A DNA stretch of 29,065 nucleotides from Bodo saltans (Eukaryota; Euglenozoa; Kinetoplastea; Eubodonida; Bodonidae), in the NCBI GenBank assembly GCA_001460835.1, contig CYKH01000289.1, forward strand, positions 1 through 29,065, read 5' to 3'. Shown here piece by piece: positions 26,612 to 29,065 of the stretch (positions are counted from its first letter, which is position 1; every line of letters starts with the position of its first letter). The translations under genes and the position numbers were made by a program. The notes beneath the pieces were generated by a model that saw only the letters and a program-made list of their open reading frames with translations, ran no database searches and had not been told where the DNA came from.

Positions 26612-26785
26612 ATTACATTTTACTGGCTAAGCACTAGGCAAAAAGCTTCGCCATCATCAAACTGGTGTTTTGATCACAAGAACGGGTAACAAGTTTGCTG
26701 AGGGACAAAAGAAAATGAATTTATTGTTAATGTCGCGTTTCTCACCAAAGACAACAAGTAGGACGAAACAATTTGCTGCGTAATA

Positions 26786-28870
26786 ATGTCCACGACGATC
26801 TTTAACGAAGAATCAAGCGCTGCATTAGCAAACCTCAGAAAAGTTGCACAAGCGATTTCTCTCGCTGCCACTGGCGCGGCTCCAGCTGGACTAAAAGGTG
26901 ACGATGGAGGTTCGTTCACACTGTCTCGAAGTCTGCCCGATGTGACCTCAGCCGTCCGTGATGTTGGCGAAAAGCTTCTCGCACTCATCAGCAAGTTCGA
27001 GGGTGCTGTAGAAGAGCAACTTGTGACTTTCTATCGTACGATGAAACAACAAGTTGAGCAAGAGCACTTGCTTCTGAGATCCACGAAAAGCCTCATGCCA
27101 TCGGATCCTGCACTGCTAAAGCATCTCAAAGCAGCAACTCATGAGCAGTTTCACCAAAGCACCAACTCTGTCGTGACACCCAGAAGCACGCATGCGCCAG
27201 TATCAGGGGTGTTTACTGCAACGACACCAAACGCAGCACGACCTACACTACCTTCACTGTTTGGAAGCCCAGCACCTCCACAACCTCATGCAGCTGCACA
27301 ATCGCGCGGTGGCGCTGCTGGCTCCACGTGCGTCTCTCCCACACAAGATATTCCTACCATCGCTATTCCCTCCGCTTTAGTTCTGACCTCATCGCACCGA
27401 AATAGCCACTTACACCACCATGTAGCCCCTGCCCCAAAAGACCCAAACATTCTTGCTTCGGAGGCACTACGCATGTGGCTGTACGTGACCCTCCAGTCGA
27501 CACTCCAACTCTGTGAAGCATCTCGCGGAGCCATTTACCTTCAAGCGACAGAAGGGACATCATACCTTCGCAGAGTATGTGGTATCAACGCCGATGAAAG
27601 ACTTCCTCTTGATGTGAGCCCTGCCGCAGGAAGCACCATTGCCACTGTTGTTCAAAACAATGTTGCGGTCAATATCGGCAGAAGCCGCCATAAGAATCCA
27701 AACGCACTCGATGCGTACTCAACGGCGTCTCAAGCTGTGCGAGCAAGTGTTGCGATCAAAATCAACACAGGTGTCATCATACCCATTGGCGACATCGGTT
27801 GTGTGCTTGTTGCAGATAAGACAACGGAGTCTTACTTCTCCGAGCTCGATGAGCATGTCGTGTGGTGCACTGCAACATTAGTACGCGGTGTACTGCGACG
27901 GTACAAAGCCGATATGCTCATAGGCAAAACACCTGCCGCAATGATTCAGGCGTTAAGTGCCACCGCATTGCTACCTCCCATCTCAGCGGATATTCCGCAG
28001 CTCAGCGACGGCACTAGCGCGACTCCCTCCCCGTCGAAGTCGCACGATCACCATCACCACGCGTCCAACACTGCAAGCCACAAGAATTTCTTGTCTCCAG
28101 AGGAAGAGCTCCAGTCGCTGCTCCCTGGGATAACTCGCATCCCACGACTTCCAAAGAAATTAGTCGTCGTTCGGACTTCAGAAGTGTCGGGATTTCAACA
28201 ACTACTGGCTAAAGACGTCGATAACCTCAAGAAAATTGAATTGAGTGATGAAGACCTGCTCGAGGCTGCAGTCCCATACATTTCAAATCTCGAGGCACTT
28301 TGGAAAAAGTCTATTGATAGTATGACAGAGCTGCGAAGCACCTGTGAGCGGCTGGATAAAGAAATTGCACGACGAAATGCGAGGATCGTTGAGTTAGAAG
28401 TGGAACATCGTATTCTCACACGCCAACTTCACGCAATGAAAAACGACGTGCAGAAGATTCGTTCTGCAGTTCCAACCCATCTCAAAGAGTTAACCTCTGG
28501 AGGGGGAGGTAATGTAGTCCCCGAAGCCGCGACGAGCCATGCACTCCTAGGGGCAATGGCAAGCGGCGATACCAAGTTGCTCATGCGCCGACTTCCCAGC
28601 ACCAAGCAACCCCAGCCACCACCTCCGAAACGCAACCCGAGTAGCCGCGAACCGAAAAAAAAAAAGGTTCCAACCCATCTCAAAGAGTTAACCTCTGGAG
28701 GAGGAGGAGGTCATGTAGTCCCCGAAGCCGCGACAAGTCACACACTCCTAGGGGCAATGGCAAGCGGCGATACGAAGTTGCTCATGCGGCGACTTCCCAG
28801 CACCAAGCAACCGCAACCACCACCTCCGAAACGCAACCCGAGTAGCCGCGAACCGAGCACAGCTCGATAG
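26786..28870 (+). CDS. GAF-domain coiled-coil protein with duplicated C-terminus
   Basis: Specific function not recognised. The 694-residue product has a helical N-terminus (about 1-110), a Pro/Ala/His-rich linker, and a GAF-like domain at about 225-370 (EASRGAIYLQA, PLDVSPAAGSTIATVVQNN, ASVAIKINTGVIIPIGD, CVLVADKT), a fold that can bind cyclic nucleotides or other small ligands. A His-rich loop (SHDHHHHAS) is near 418. A coiled coil spans about 490-560. The end is two near-identical units of 62-63 residues starting VPTHLKELTS at residues 562 and 628, each with a Pro-rich basic segment, joined by a lysine linker from an A11 run. GAF proteins with coiled coils can be flagellar or signalling proteins, but nothing here proves it. 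The ATG at 26786 follows AG 26749-26750. Confidence 0.8.
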   Translation: MSTTIFNEESSAALANLRKVAQAISLAATGAAPAGLKGDDGGSFTLSRSLPDVTSAVRDVGEKLLALISKFEGAVEEQLVTFYRTMKQQVEQEHLLLRSTKSLMPSDPALLKHLKAATHEQFHQSTNSVVTPRSTHAPVSGVFTATTPNAARPTLPSLFGSPAPPQPHAAAQSRGGAAGSTCVSPTQDIPTIAIPSALVLTSSHRNSHLHHHVAPAPKDPNILASEALRMWLYVTLQSTLQLCEASRGAIYLQATEGTSYLRRVCGINADERLPLDVSPAAGSTIATVVQNNVAVNIGRSRHKNPNALDAYSTASQAVRASVAIKINTGVIIPIGDIGCVLVADKTTESYFSELDEHVVWCTATLVRGVLRRYKADMLIGKTPAAMIQALSATALLPPISADIPQLSDGTSATPSPSKSHDHHHHASNTASHKNFLSPEEELQSLLPGITRIPRLPKKLVVVRTSEVSGFQQLLAKDVDNLKKIELSDEDLLEAAVPYISNLEALWKKSIDSMTELRSTCERLDKEIARRNARIVELEVEHRILTRQLHAMKNDVQKIRSAVPTHLKELTSGGGGNVVPEAATSHALLGAMASGDTKLLMRRLPSTKQPQPPPPKRNPSSREPKKKKVPTHLKELTSGGGGGHVVPEAATSHTLLGAMASGDTKLLMRRLPSTKQPQPPPPKRNPSSREPSTAR
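28469..28654 (+). repeat. C-terminal tandem repeat, unit 1
   Basis: This 186-bp unit encodes VPTHLKELTS through SSREP. It repeats at 28667 with few substitutions and one 3-bp indel in a glycine run. An A11G linker (28655-28666) follows. Confidence 0.95.
28667..28855 (+). repeat. C-terminal tandem repeat, unit 2
   Basis: This 189-bp unit is the second copy of 28469-28654, with one extra GGA codon. Both units stay in the same frame, since the offset of 198 bp is 66 codons. It runs to a few codons before the stop. Confidence 0.95.
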
Positions 28871-29065
28871 GCACACGCAACAGAATTCAGTTGAATGTAC
28901 CATACTAACACGATGCGCGTGGCAAAACATTATCGGACTTCAATTTTTCAAAGATGCCACAAGCATTGCCTTGTTTTTCTGTTTTTTTTCATTCCGACAA
29001 TATTTTCACATACGAAGAAAAACCAAGAACAAACATTAAATGCCCTTCGTGAAGGTTGTGAAGAA

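Overview
The window looks like nuclear DNA from a kinetoplastid protist, most likely a free-living bodonid such as Bodo saltans rather than a parasitic trypanosomatid (inference). All fourteen well-supported genes, plus one broken gene, lie on the + strand. They have no cis-introns, are separated mostly by about 70-350 nt, and are usually preceded by a pyrimidine run and an AG dinucleotide, the signature of spliced-leader trans-splicing from polycistronic transcripts. A clear trypanin/DRC4 gene and a typical kinetoplastid FY...KYKG...KYG motif fit this assignment.

Layout. Bases 1-2564 hold no intact gene. On the - strand, about 1130-2438 carries what reads as a badly frameshifted tyrosine recombinase, a probable dead mobile element. 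The + strand array then runs: soluble adenylyl cyclase-like protein (2565-6401), secreted single-domain thioredoxin-like protein (6541-6933), DNA polymerase epsilon subunit B (7000-8649), DTWD1-type tRNA acp3U transferase (8806-9714), DRC4/trypanin (9812-11191), ribosome biogenesis factor EBP2 (11394-12179), a 747-residue protein with a C-terminal LOG/SLOG-type Rossmann domain (12386-14629), a two-TM Q-rich protein (14956-15846), a four-TM protein with an amphipathic leader (16137-17150), a signal-peptide multipass membrane protein (17321-19624), a p24 cargo receptor (19848-20480), a class II DYRK kinase (20840-22480), a frame-disrupted PH-like gene (23001-24758), a signal-peptide pirin (25526-26611) and a GAF-domain coiled-coil protein with a duplicated C-terminus (26786-28870).

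The genes do not form a pathway. As in other kinetoplastid clusters, unrelated housekeeping genes (replication, tRNA modification, ribosome assembly, ER-Golgi traffic) sit beside flagellar and signalling genes (DRC4, cyclase, DYRK). The most striking observation is the 23001-24758 gene. A 13-bp tandem duplication and a 116-bp copy of a segment 306 bp downstream each break the frame; together they add 129 bp (43 codons), so the last exon-like block returns to the original frame. Other points of interest are the recombinase remnant, an ADCY10-like cyclase, a pirin with a signal peptide, and a recent 62-63-residue tandem duplication at the end of the GAF protein.
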